Assembly: GCA_033762375.1 (NCBI GenBank)
Contig: JANRLQ010000097.1
Location: 1-64,000, forward strand
DNA from: RDXT01 sp033762375
Lineage (GTDB): Bacteria; Bacteroidota; Bacteroidia; J057
Direction of reading: 5' to 3'
Length of the DNA stretch: 64,000 nucleotides
A model generated the notes under the pieces. It was not told the origin of the DNA and searched no databases. It saw nothing but the letters and a program-made list of their open reading frames with translations. The position numbers were made by a program, and so were the translations under genes. Positions 1 to 8,350 of the stretch are shown here, piece after piece (within the stretch, counting starts at the first letter, position 1; each line of letters starts with the position of its first letter).

Positions 1-110
1 CAACCTCGCCGCAAGGATAAACTCCGGGTCGTCATCTCTGTGACAGGGGCGTTATCCTCACTTGCGACAAGGGTAGTAGCTGACACTCAAAATTCAAAAA
101 ACAAACATAT

Positions 111-150
111 AAGGGGTGACATATGGATGTAGCGGGTTATGTCACCCCTT
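111..150. repeat. 13-bp inverted repeat with 14-base loop
   Basis: AAGGGGTGACATA at 111-123 is the exact reverse complement of TATGTCACCCCTT at 138-150. The right arm runs into a smaller CCCC-TTC-GGGG hairpin. No T-run follows on either strand, so this looks more like an interspersed repeat than a terminator. Confidence 0.7.
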
Positions 151-211
151 CGGGGTTATGCCAGCAGTTGGGGTTGATTGCTGGCTACAATTTTGTCATC
201 CCTTCGGGATT
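141..211. repeat. Two copies of a GTCAYCCCTTCGGGRTT repeat
   Basis: GTCACCCCTTCGGGGTT at 141-157 recurs with two changes as GTCATCCCTTCGGGATT at 195-211. Both changes fall in the two arms of the CCCxTTCxGGG hairpin and keep it paired (C/G becomes T/A). Such compensatory change suggests a folded or mobile repeat family rather than chance. Confidence 0.55.
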
Positions 212-321
212 GGGCTTCGCCTGGCACTCCGGTTCCCATATGGTAACGCGCGCGGTCCAGGGACCAGTAGGGGCGGTCCGGCAGGCCGCCCCATTTTAGC
301 CCAACATCATGTAGGGCATTA

Positions 322-351
322 CGTAGAGACGCGGTTAACCGCGTCTCTACG
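322..351. repeat. Perfect 30-bp palindrome
   Basis: CGTAGAGACGCGGTT at 322-336 is followed at once by its exact reverse complement at 337-351, with no spacer. Short GTAGAGACGCG-type palindromes are, from memory, a common dispersed repeat in Bacteroidota and cyanobacteria. Here it lies about 170 bp upstream of the nuclease gene. Confidence 0.8.
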
Positions 352-496
352 AAGCGTTTCGCATCAGACCGGGGACCTTGGGACCCACCCCGTCACGGCC
401 GGGTGGCAGTGCCTTCCCCTCCCCGGAGGGGAACATGTACCCCGGATTTTTACCCAAAAAAACACCCGCCGGACACCAGAACCTGAAATATTCCTG

Positions 497-504
497 TATA
501 TTTG
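497..504 (+). promoter_or_regulatory. Bacteroidota -7 box before nuclease gene
   Basis: TATATTTG matches the TAnnTTTG consensus exactly and ends 21 bases before the ATG at 526. No good -33 TTG is visible at the usual distance. The box includes the TTG at 502 that would otherwise be an alternative start, which favours the ATG. Confidence 0.45.
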
Positions 505-525
505 AGTACTAATCTGAATGGCATC

Positions 526-1371
526 ATGCGCAATATATTAGCAGTCTGGGGGCTGCTTCTGAGCCTGGCGGCTTGTACCCCTGACAACCCGGATCCCAAC
601 AGCAAGTCCAGCCGGGACAATAACCTGGAAACCGGCAACCCAAGTGGCGCCGAAGCTTCTGCTGCCTCACCGGATAACTTCCTCATTGTCAGGGATCAGT
701 ATGCCATGTCATACAACAGTGACAGGGGCACTGCCAATTGGGTAAGCTGGCATCTCAGCACGGCCTGGCGGGGGGATGCGGAGCGGCAAAATAATTTCCG
801 GGTGGACACTGACCTGCCGGGGGATTTTTTTGCGGCAGCCACCAGTCATTACACAGGGTCGGGATTTGACCGGGGGCATCTCTGTCCCTCTGAAGACCGG
901 GACCGGACCGAGGAGGACAATTCGGCGACGTTTCTCATGACCAATATTATCCCCCAGGCCCCCAACAACAACCAGGGTGTATGGAAAAAACTGGAGGAGT
1001 ACTGCCGGGACCTTTCTGACGCAGGGTATGAAATGTACATTATCGCCGGGCCTGCCGGCAAAGGCGGTTACGGCAGCAATGGTGGCTCGACCAGCTCCCT
1101 CAACGGGGGCACCATCGCGGTCCCCTCACACGTATGGAAAATCATCCTGATCCTGACCAACGGCAAACGCGACCTGGACCGGGTGGATGGCGACACACGC
1201 CTGATTGCCGTCAAAATCCCTAACCGGGAGTCCGTCGGCGATGATTGGGGTAACTACCGGGTGTCTGTGGATGACCTGGAGGACCTGACAGGGTTTGATT
1301 TTTTATCTGCCCTCTCCAATGGCATCGAGGAGGAACTGGAGGAGCGGGTGGATGATGGGCCTACCGAATAA
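526..1371 (+). CDS. DNA/RNA non-specific endonuclease lipoprotein (NucA/NUC1 family)
   Basis: Sugar-non-specific nuclease of the DRGH (beta-beta-alpha metal) family, expected to cut DNA and RNA outside the cytoplasm using Mg. The ATG start gives 281 residues, with a short charged start, a hydrophobic stretch and lipobox LSLAAC (Cys about 17), so the enzyme should be lipid-anchored in the envelope. A serine/asparagine-rich linker follows. The catalytic DRGH lies near residues 115-118 in FDRGHLCPSEDR. The family's metal-ligand Asn and helix follow as TNIIPQAPNNNQGVWKKLEEY. A TTG 24 bases upstream is rejected because it falls in the promoter box. The gene ends 5 bp from the end of a convergent NuiA-type inhibitor gene. 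Family assignment is firm; lipid anchoring is inferred from the signal sequence. Confidence 0.93.
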   Translation: MRNILAVWGLLLSLAACTPDNPDPNSKSSRDNNLETGNPSGAEASAASPDNFLIVRDQYAMSYNSDRGTANWVSWHLSTAWRGDAERQNNFRVDTDLPGDFFAAATSHYTGSGFDRGHLCPSEDRDRTEEDNSATFLMTNIIPQAPNNNQGVWKKLEEYCRDLSDAGYEMYIIAGPAGKGGYGSNGGSTSSLNGGTIAVPSHVWKIILILTNGKRDLDRVDGDTRLIAVKIPNRESVGDDWGNYRVSVDDLEDLTGFDFLSALSNGIEEELEERVDDGPTE

Positions 1372-1376
1372 ACCTG

Positions 1377-1763
1377 TCAGGTTTCTACGGCCCGGGTATA
1401 TAATACCAGGGTTTGCCCGTCTGTCGTCTGTCCTGCCAGGAACAAGTGCACCTGAATATGTCCCCATGCCGTTACCGTAACCGGGTGCAGGTGGGTTGAA
1501 ATCCACGCCCGGAGCTCGGCATACCTGCGGGCCGTTTCTTGTTCTTCGGGTGTATGCCACGGCTGGGGCGTGGCCGCAAATACGAGGAAGGTATCCCAGT
1601 TCCTCGTAGAGACAGGGGTATCGGCAGGAAGTTGGGCATAGGCCCGCATCCACTCGGTGATATCCGCGTGTGCATCAGGCGTCAGTACCGTCCAGGGTGC
1701 ATCTGTTTCGCTGAGGTACCATAAGCCTGCTGTCAGGGCCTGAAGGGTTGATTCCGGGGTCAT
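1377..1763 (-). CDS. nuiA: NuiA-type nuclease A inhibitor
   Basis: A 128-residue cytoplasmic-looking protein, with no signal peptide, that resembles Anabaena NuiA along its whole length (about 135 residues). Visible matches to NuiA recalled from memory are GLWYLSETDAPW near the N-terminus (NuiA has GLLFMSESEYPF), a central FAATPQPWHTPEEQ (NuiA FSRATTPQDWYEDEE), and the extreme C-terminus TRAVET (NuiA TKVVET). In the NucA-NuiA complex the C-terminal Thr reaches the nuclease metal site and Glu24 contacts the active-site rim. Both residues appear conserved here (Glu19 and Thr128). The partner nuclease gene is convergent and 5 bp away. The start lies 2 bp after the methyltransferase stop, so those two are probably cotranscribed. 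Inhibition of the neighbour is inferred. Confidence 0.88.
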   Translation of the reverse strand: MTPESTLQALTAGLWYLSETDAPWTVLTPDAHADITEWMRAYAQLPADTPVSTRNWDTFLVFAATPQPWHTPEEQETARRYAELRAWISTHLHPVTVTAWGHIQVHLFLAGQTTDGQTLVLYTRAVET

Positions 1764-1765
1764 GG

Positions 1766-2611
1766 TCAGGATTTTTGGGCAATAATACGAAGCGTATCAA
1801 ATAAATTGACAGGAATACCCGCTTGCAGGCGGGTGATGCGGGGCCAGGGTATCCCTGCCCGTGCCAGCACCTGGTAAAAGGCCAGCCCGATGGGAATAAT
1901 TTTCCACGGGCGGTCTGCCCGGAACACTGTAAAACCTGTCTGGGTGAGCAGCCGGATCAGGGTTTTACGGGAAAAAAAATACAGGTGCTGGGGAGGGGTC
2001 ATCAGGCGCCAGTGACGACCCATCACACGGGCAAGGATACTTCCCATATCTCCCGTGGTGATATATAACAGGCCGCCGGGTGCCATACCTGCGTGCAGAT
2101 CAGCCAAGACCGCTGCCGGATCCGGGAGGTGTTCGATCGTGTCGAGCATCACCACACACTCGGGTGCCGGGTGCTGGTGAAAAACAGCAGGCGACACGGG
2201 GTCCGAAACAATGGTATGACCACGCTGACGGGCCATATCAGCCGCAACGGGCGAAATTTCAATGCCCCAGGCCTCAAAGTAGGGCCGGGCCTCATCCAGC
2301 AAAAAACCATACGCCGCTCCGATCTCCAGCAGGTGTCTGCGTGAGCCCGCATATTGCCGGAGGGTATGGATCACCCGGCGAAACTCAGCCCGCAGCACCC
2401 GCTCACTGCCCTGATAGTCAGCATACCCATCGGGCATTCCCCCCTGAAAATAAGCTGCCGTATACAGATCAGCAGGTGATAACTCTTCCGGATAAGCTGT
2501 ATATACCAGTCCGCAGGACCGGCAAGCCCGGATTTCACAGGTAGTAATCTGATACTTCACCTCAACATCAGGAGACTGGCAAAGGTTGCACTGTGCGGGG
2601 GTAAAACGCAT
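1766..2611 (-). CDS. Class I SAM-dependent methyltransferase with N-terminal zinc ribbon
   Basis: 281 residues from the ATG at 2611. The N-terminus carries four cysteines in two pairs (CNLC and, about 17 residues on, CRSC), typical of the small zinc-binding domain before a Methyltransf_23 domain. SAM-binding motif I is LLEIGAAYGFLL and motif IV is CVVMLDTIEHLPDP, followed by GGLLYITTGD. The substrate is unknown; relatives act on sugars or small molecules. A GTG at 2653 would extend the protein, but it lies inside the terminator hairpin of the upstream gene and is rejected. The next gene (nuiA) follows after 2 bp. The methyltransferase needs its own promoter or readthrough past the terminator at 2624-2657. 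Confidence 0.85.
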   Translation of the reverse strand: MRFTPAQCNLCQSPDVEVKYQITTCEIRACRSCGLVYTAYPEELSPADLYTAAYFQGGMPDGYADYQGSERVLRAEFRRVIHTLRQYAGSRRHLLEIGAAYGFLLDEARPYFEAWGIEISPVAADMARQRGHTIVSDPVSPAVFHQHPAPECVVMLDTIEHLPDPAAVLADLHAGMAPGGLLYITTGDMGSILARVMGRHWRLMTPPQHLYFFSRKTLIRLLTQTGFTVFRADRPWKIIPIGLAFYQVLARAGIPWPRITRLQAGIPVNLFDTLRIIAQKS

Positions 2612-2623
2612 ACGCGGCTGGAT

Positions 2624-2657
2624 AAAAAAAGCCGGTGCCAACACAGTTGACACCGGC
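2624..2657 (-). terminator. Intrinsic terminator of the A2M gene
   Basis: On the minus strand GCCGGTG (2657-2651) pairs with CACCGGC (2637-2631). The inner GTCAAC/GTTGGC region mostly pairs too, and seven T residues follow (2630-2624). It lies 17 bp after the alpha-2-macroglobulin stop codon. Confidence 0.88.
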
Positions 2658-2673
2658 CAGAAGACTCGTTAGA

Positions 2674-5600
2674 TTAGTTTTGGGTGGAAGGCACTACCTG
2701 CACCCACTTGCCACCCGTACGGGCATTAATGGCTTTGTCATACATAGCCTCAGCGCTGGTCGTCGGCAGGTAATACCGGCCCAGGTAGGCGGCATTAATG
2801 ACGATCGTGAAGTTGACAGACTTTTTGGCCCCCAGGTCAAAAAACGTGTACACCCTGTCATCCCGGATGTCCTGGTAATCAGCCCCTGCGGCAGCCACAA
2901 AGGTAGGATCATCCATGCGGGCATTCATAATCTCCCAGCCGGAGGGGAAAATCTGGTTCAGGGCTATGTTGGTATAATCCCGGTTACTGGTATTGGTAAT
3001 GTTCACCGAAATTTTGACATCAGTTCCCTGCTCGATCCGGACCGGGTTGATCAGCGTACCCTCCAGGGTGGTATAGGCAATATTAATCGCCAGTCCATTG
3101 GAAGCACTGGTAGAGTCACCCTGCATCGGAATCCCGTCTGTGATCACCCGGGGGAACAGGATGGTATTCTGCGTGTTGCGAACCTCTACGGAGCCTTTTG
3201 CCACCGGGTCGAAGTCAACCTGCCAGTAGGGTGCATTTTGATTGACCTCCTGCCAGGCACCGCCATTGATCCGATAAGAAAACTGCACTTTTTTGGACAC
3301 AGAGGCATCTCCCACATACCGGGCCATTGCCATGAGCGAAAAAGCCGTACTGTGTGTGCTGTACCAGCTGTCACTGCTGAGTTTTTCAGAGATCTTTTTC
3401 ACGAGATCAGTCGCCCGGTCCCGCATGTTCATGATGCTGAGTGCCTGCAGGATAACGGACTCGTCCCGCAGCACGGATCCATAGGTATAGGAGTTCGGGC
3501 CATATAATGGCTGAGCCTCTGCCGGGATTGTCTGCACCATTTTGCGGGCTACATCTTGCTGTCCGGCCAGGTAATAGGCTGCGGCCAGGTTCCAGGCTAC
3601 GGCGTATGGCAGGCTCGATTTTTGGCGCAGGCGGTTCATCGCACCGACTTCAGGCGCCCCGGCCAGGGCCAGGAGGTAGAGGCGATACGCCTGACCAATC
3701 TCTGCGTCGAGATTCGTCTGGGCGTCCATTTTCCAGTTCCGGGCAAATTCCTGCTGATACTTTTTCCAGTTATCCAGCATACCTGCCGGGAGGCTGTAGC
3801 CCGCTTTTTCGGCTTCGATCAGGAAATGACCTGCATAACTGGTGCCCCAGTCGTTATTGGCGGTTTGGCCAGGCCAGTAGGTAAATCCACCGTTTGCAAG
3901 CTGGAAGGAACGAAGCCGCTTGATGGCTGCCTGTATATGCTGGCTGGTTCGCTCTTTTTGTTGCGGCGTCAGTTCCATGAGGGTACTCAGGTACAACTGT
4001 GGGAATGCGCCGGAGGTGGTTTGCTCCAGACACCCGTAGGGATATTGGATCAGGTACTGGAGCCGTCGTCCGAGGTTGATCGGAGGCAGGGCTGAGACCT
4101 CAAGCACCCCGTGATTGGTCCCAAACATACCAGGCTGTTTGTAGGCCTGAGTCCAGGTTTGGGTAGGGCCTGCGGTGCCGGCCACGACCTCGTACACGCG
4201 GGGATTGGGGTTTCTGATTTCAATATCTGCCTGATAGACAGCCGTTTCACTGCCTGAGCGGGCGGTGAAGGTCACGGTTGCCTTGCCCAGGGTACTCAGG
4301 GCACCCGCCTGGAATGTGATAATTTTTTCGCCGGGCTGGTTGAACCGGATCGTCTGCGACTCGGGGCCATCAAGCAGGAGCTGTTTGCTGGCGTTGATGG
4401 ACACGGTGACATCTTTGAGGGCGCTTTCGGTGGTAAATACAGACACCGGCATTTGCATACGCTCACCCGGACCCAACACACGGGGCAGGGTACCGAGTAC
4501 CATCAGTGCCTTCTTGACAGGGGTAGCTTTTTCGGTGGCGCCATACGCGCCTGCCGGAGTGCCCGCTACGACCATTGTGCGCACGGAGCCCACATAGTTG
4601 GGGATGCTGATGGCATGGGAGGCGGTCTGGCCGGGTTTCAGCGAAAAAGGTCCCAGGAAAATAACAACCGGCTTAAAGCGGTCTGCCTTGCGTCCCTCCG
4701 GACCGCCCGGATCATCAGATCCCCCGATGCTGAGCATACTTTTGAGCTGGCCACCGTAAGCACCCAGGACAAAATCATACAGGTCCCAGGTTTTTACGTC
4801 CAGGGCTTCCCGCTGATAAAACGTCTGCCAGGGGTCCGGGGCTTTGTATCGGGTCAAGCCCAGCAGCCCTTCGTCCACGACTGCGAGGGTATAAGTCATT
4901 GCTTTGCCTGTGGCCTCGCTGACCTGTACCGTGTAGTCGGAGTTGGGGGCCAGCTCATTGGGCATAGAAATCACCGGGCTCAGGTGGGTGGCCGGGTCTT
5001 CTACTTTGAGCGGGATCACTCCGTACATCCGGATCGGCAGGTCATTTTGGGTCTGGGCATGGGGTTGGAGCAGCGAAATATTGACATAAATATTCGGCGC
5101 CATGTCCGGGGTTGCCTTGAAGGAGAACCGGGTCGTGCCTTTTACCGCCTCAATCCAATGCGTTTGGAGGATACGGGAGCCGGACTCGATGCTGATCAAT
5201 GCCCTGCCTGCTGCCCCGGTCGGGATGCTGAGGTTGACGGTTTCGCCTACGTTGTAGAGTTCTTTTTCGGCAGAAAAACTCAACATCTGTGCACCGCCCA
5301 TGTCTTCCCGCTGGCCCCGGCCTGCCCAGCCCGGCCAGTCCATGTAGATAATTTTGCCAGCCGTATGTCCGTTTTTGTCCTTCAGCCGGATCAGGTACCG
5401 TCCCCAGTCAGGGTATTTTACATTCAGGGTCCAGGTACCCCGGCCATTGACGGTCGTGACAGTGGCCGTTGACAGCAGTTCCGCATTGGGGGTGCCTTCG
5501 TAGCTGAATACATTCCCGGCCGACTGCTCCCACCACCAGGCCCAGCTGAGTTTGTAGAGGGCGACCTCCACCGTGCTGGATACCGGGTTGCCGGCAGGAT

Positions 5601-8226
5601 CTACCGTGGCAATATTGATGGTATGGTCTGTATCGGTGAGCAGCATGCCGCGGGCGACATCTCCCTTGGGGGTTTTGACCCCGGCCAGCACCGGATAGGC
5701 ATAATAAGGTACAGAAAACCGGTCAATGCTGAAGGCGCCACCCGGCTCAAATACCCGTGTCACAAAATTGGCGGTGAGTTTGCCTGGCACCACTCCCGTC
5801 AGGCCACTCAGGTTGGAGGTAATGGTGGCTTCGCCGTATTCGTTCAGTTTACCTTTGTACAGGACTTTTTCCTCCGAATTAAACTCCTTGACCGGGTCAT
5901 CAAAGTTGTAATCCGAAAATCCGGCAAAGGTGGCAGTCGTGGGTTTGAGGGTTACTTTTACCTCAGACTCCATCCCTTTGGCACTCAGGCCGGTAAGCCA
6001 TTGTGCTTTAAGTTTGCCGCTGGCAGTGCGTTTGGCCACCAGGTATGGCGAGCCAAAATCCAGCTCCATCTTGAGCCGGTTGGGCACAATGGTCTCTACC
6101 TTGATCGTCTGGGTAAACTTCGCGCCGCCTACCCGCACCCGTGCGGTATAGTTGCCGGTGACGGCATCGGCTGCGGTCTGGGTATGAAAGGAGAAAAACC
6201 CGTTCAGGCCCTCTGTGCGTACTTGTTTGTCTACTACTTTGCCCTGAGGGTCCACCAGTTCAAAGTTGACGGGGTGACCGGCTGGCAGGGAGGCGCCTTT
6301 GTCTTCCAGGATAAAGGTCAGGTAGATCTGATCGCCGGGCCGCCACACGCCCCGCTCCCCGTAGATAAATCCTTTGACGCCTTTGACATAGGTTTTGCCC
6401 TGGGTGTCAAACCGGCTGAGGGAAAGTGCAGATCCGTCGTCGAGGCGCAGATACCCCCGCTGGTTGTTGTGAGAAGCTACGAGGAGGTAAGGGGTATTTT
6501 CGCCGGGAATGCGGGCTTCTCCGTTTTTGTCGGTGGTCAGGGTTGTGATCAGTTGGTGCTGGTAGTCGTACATGTCCAGCTTGGCTCCCACTACGGGCAG
6601 GGTGGTTTTGAGGTCTGTGACCGCAAACCAGGAGCCGAGGTCACTACGTTTGCTGATCAGGCCCAGGTCAGAGGCCAGGACATTCCGGCGTACGATATGG
6701 CTCTGGTTGTAGAAGGCCCGCTTGCAGGGGTCATCTATTTCATCGTAATAGTCCTCATAATAATAATCCCAAAAGCTATTATCGGCTTCCATGGCACCGG
6801 TTTTCCAGTTGCCATCCAGGGCGAGGACGTCCCGGTCTTCAAACGTCTCAGTCTCATCACAGCCTTGTATCACATAGGACCGCCGGAACGCAATCGCCAC
6901 CTCGTAGATGGCACCAGGGTCGGCCTGGATAAGGCTGGCCAGATCTATGGCATGCCGGTTCCAGGTGCCGAGGTCGGCCTTGCCGGGGTCCAGATCAATT
7001 TTTTTCTGTACGACCAGTTGGCCTACACGCCGGAGCTCGTTGTTTTCATCCAGTTGGTTGACCTGAAGGAACTGCGGGATGTTTTTTTCATAAATTTTGA
7101 TCACCCGCACATCAATCGCCTTGAGGCCTACTGCCTCAAACACAAACGGAAGGCTGTTGGACCGGGGGAGAATGACCCCTTTCCCGATCAGGCGTATTTC
7201 TGGTTTGGTCTCTTCAAATGCGATCGCCTCCTGGAGCGGGTGCAGCAGCGGGTTGCCATCTTCGCTCAGGATACCGGCTTCGATCCGCAGCACTGCGCTG
7301 CCCGTGACCTTGCGTGTCGGGTATAGTTTGACGCGGTTGCCGTCGAGGGTGTACCGGAGCGGGATATCACCCAGGGTAATGAGGCCGTTCAGGTCCTGGT
7401 TGGCCTCGACCGGATCTGAAAACTCTACGATTGCGTATGGCTCCGGCTCGGCATAACTATAGGTATGCAGGTGTTTGAAGACCCCGGCGGCGGGGATTTC
7501 GACTACTTCCTCACCCTCGGCGCGGATATCGGCCCGGTCGCCTTTCCATTTGAGTTTGAGGGTATAGGCTTCATCCGTCCGTTTGAGGCTGTCTACGGTA
7601 AAGGTATGTACCAGAGACAAGTCATCGTGGGTCCACCGGACATGAAGTTTTTTGCCCGGAATATTGGCCTCCAGGATTTTTTCTACCTGCTCAGGGGTCT
7701 CATAATCAGCGGTTTTGATGACGCCGGTGACTTCCTGCCAGGTCTGGTCTCCATTGCTGACGGCCCTGATCTGCGTCAGGGATACCTGAGCAGCCTGGGG
7801 GCGGGTACCAAACTGGAAGTGAAACGACCCGAGCTCCCGGCTGATGCCCGGCACAACTTGTGCCATGGCGAGGGTGGCATTATATACCTTGCCGGAGGGG
7901 AGGACAGTTTCTGGCTGGAATACCAATGTGCGGGTATCGCGCCACACGGCCTTGCCGGAGATAGCGGGCCAGAACTGAAAGGGGGACTTGCTGAGGTCTG
8001 TGCCGACGGCATCTCTGCTGACAATATCGTGCGCAAACTGCACCACAATATCCGATTTTCGGGAAATTTCACCGGAGGTAAAGGCAGAGAGATAGGCATC
8101 AAAGGCGGGATTGTACACCGTAAACCGCTTGTCATGGCTGGCCATGCGGGTAAAAACGGCTACACATACCAGACCAAGCAGCAGCGCGCCGCCTGCGGCA
8201 TAAAGGAGGTAGGTTTTTTTCAGCAT
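2674..8226 (-). CDS. Alpha-2-macroglobulin family protein with thioester motif
   Basis: Giant envelope protein of 1,850 residues, in the size range of bacterial A2Ms (E. coli YfhM is about 1,650), thought to trap attacking proteases in the periplasm. One N-terminal membrane segment (LLYAAGGALLLGLVCVAVF) acts as anchor or uncleaved signal; the residue before its Cys is Val, so it is not a standard lipobox. MG-type beta domains fill the first two thirds (for example the GFIYGERGVWRPGDQIYLTF segment). The thioester motif GCLEQ has its Cys near residue 1399 and is followed by an alpha-helical thioester-domain region. ATG 8226 is preferred over TTG 8256 because the signal then begins MLKKTYLL. No penicillin-binding protein 1C gene, a common partner of bacterial A2Ms, is beside it. 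Confidence 0.95.
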   Translation of the reverse strand: MLKKTYLLYAAGGALLLGLVCVAVFTRMASHDKRFTVYNPAFDAYLSAFTSGEISRKSDIVVQFAHDIVSRDAVGTDLSKSPFQFWPAISGKAVWRDTRTLVFQPETVLPSGKVYNATLAMAQVVPGISRELGSFHFQFGTRPQAAQVSLTQIRAVSNGDQTWQEVTGVIKTADYETPEQVEKILEANIPGKKLHVRWTHDDLSLVHTFTVDSLKRTDEAYTLKLKWKGDRADIRAEGEEVVEIPAAGVFKHLHTYSYAEPEPYAIVEFSDPVEANQDLNGLITLGDIPLRYTLDGNRVKLYPTRKVTGSAVLRIEAGILSEDGNPLLHPLQEAIAFEETKPEIRLIGKGVILPRSNSLPFVFEAVGLKAIDVRVIKIYEKNIPQFLQVNQLDENNELRRVGQLVVQKKIDLDPGKADLGTWNRHAIDLASLIQADPGAIYEVAIAFRRSYVIQGCDETETFEDRDVLALDGNWKTGAMEADNSFWDYYYEDYYDEIDDPCKRAFYNQSHIVRRNVLASDLGLISKRSDLGSWFAVTDLKTTLPVVGAKLDMYDYQHQLITTLTTDKNGEARIPGENTPYLLVASHNNQRGYLRLDDGSALSLSRFDTQGKTYVKGVKGFIYGERGVWRPGDQIYLTFILEDKGASLPAGHPVNFELVDPQGKVVDKQVRTEGLNGFFSFHTQTAADAVTGNYTARVRVGGAKFTQTIKVETIVPNRLKMELDFGSPYLVAKRTASGKLKAQWLTGLSAKGMESEVKVTLKPTTATFAGFSDYNFDDPVKEFNSEEKVLYKGKLNEYGEATITSNLSGLTGVVPGKLTANFVTRVFEPGGAFSIDRFSVPYYAYPVLAGVKTPKGDVARGMLLTDTDHTINIATVDPAGNPVSSTVEVALYKLSWAWWWEQSAGNVFSYEGTPNAELLSTATVTTVNGRGTWTLNVKYPDWGRYLIRLKDKNGHTAGKIIYMDWPGWAGRGQREDMGGAQMLSFSAEKELYNVGETVNLSIPTGAAGRALISIESGSRILQTHWIEAVKGTTRFSFKATPDMAPNIYVNISLLQPHAQTQNDLPIRMYGVIPLKVEDPATHLSPVISMPNELAPNSDYTVQVSEATGKAMTYTLAVVDEGLLGLTRYKAPDPWQTFYQREALDVKTWDLYDFVLGAYGGQLKSMLSIGGSDDPGGPEGRKADRFKPVVIFLGPFSLKPGQTASHAISIPNYVGSVRTMVVAGTPAGAYGATEKATPVKKALMVLGTLPRVLGPGERMQMPVSVFTTESALKDVTVSINASKQLLLDGPESQTIRFNQPGEKIITFQAGALSTLGKATVTFTARSGSETAVYQADIEIRNPNPRVYEVVAGTAGPTQTWTQAYKQPGMFGTNHGVLEVSALPPINLGRRLQYLIQYPYGCLEQTTSGAFPQLYLSTLMELTPQQKERTSQHIQAAIKRLRSFQLANGGFTYWPGQTANNDWGTSYAGHFLIEAEKAGYSLPAGMLDNWKKYQQEFARNWKMDAQTNLDAEIGQAYRLYLLALAGAPEVGAMNRLRQKSSLPYAVAWNLAAAYYLAGQQDVARKMVQTIPAEAQPLYGPNSYTYGSVLRDESVILQALSIMNMRDRATDLVKKISEKLSSDSWYSTHSTAFSLMAMARYVGDASVSKKVQFSYRINGGAWQEVNQNAPYWQVDFDPVAKGSVEVRNTQNTILFPRVITDGIPMQGDSTSASNGLAINIAYTTLEGTLINPVRIEQGTDVKISVNITNTSNRDYTNIALNQIFPSGWEIMNARMDDPTFVAAAGADYQDIRDDRVYTFFDLGAKKSVNFTIVINAAYLGRYYLPTTSAEAMYDKAINARTGGKWVQVVPSTQN

Positions 8227-8281
8227 AAGTAGGGGGCTCGGTTGAGCTGGAGACAATGAGTTATTTGCAAGAAATATACAT

Positions 8282-8299
8282 AAAAACGGAACTTTTCCG
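8282..8299 (-). terminator. Short intrinsic terminator after the M15-like gene
   Basis: On the minus strand CGGAA-AAG-TTCCG (8299-8287) is followed by five T residues. The stem is only 5 bp. It lies about 50 bp past the stop at 8351 and just before the A2M start. Confidence 0.45.
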
Positions 8300-8350
8300 C
8301 AAGGTTGCGTACTTTTTTATTCACCGGTCGGAATTTTTGGTTGGAAAAAG

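Larger units (their letters stand above)
1..496. other. Gene-free left edge rich in inverted repeats
   Basis: I see no convincing gene here. An open frame can be read across 116-505, but it runs through three inverted-repeat structures and its translation has no recognisable domain or codon pattern. The first 40-110 bases are open in more than one frame on both strands and could hold the end of a neighbouring gene, but nothing identifies one. The repeats are listed separately. Confidence 0.6.

Noticed and set aside
116..505. Open frame of 129 codons on the plus strand
   Set aside because: It crosses several inverted repeats and the nuclease promoter box and has no domain or signal.
5623..7326. 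Long open frame (567 codons) on the plus strand
   Set aside because: It lies wholly antisense to the A2M gene. High GC keeps the opposite frame open, and no family features are seen.
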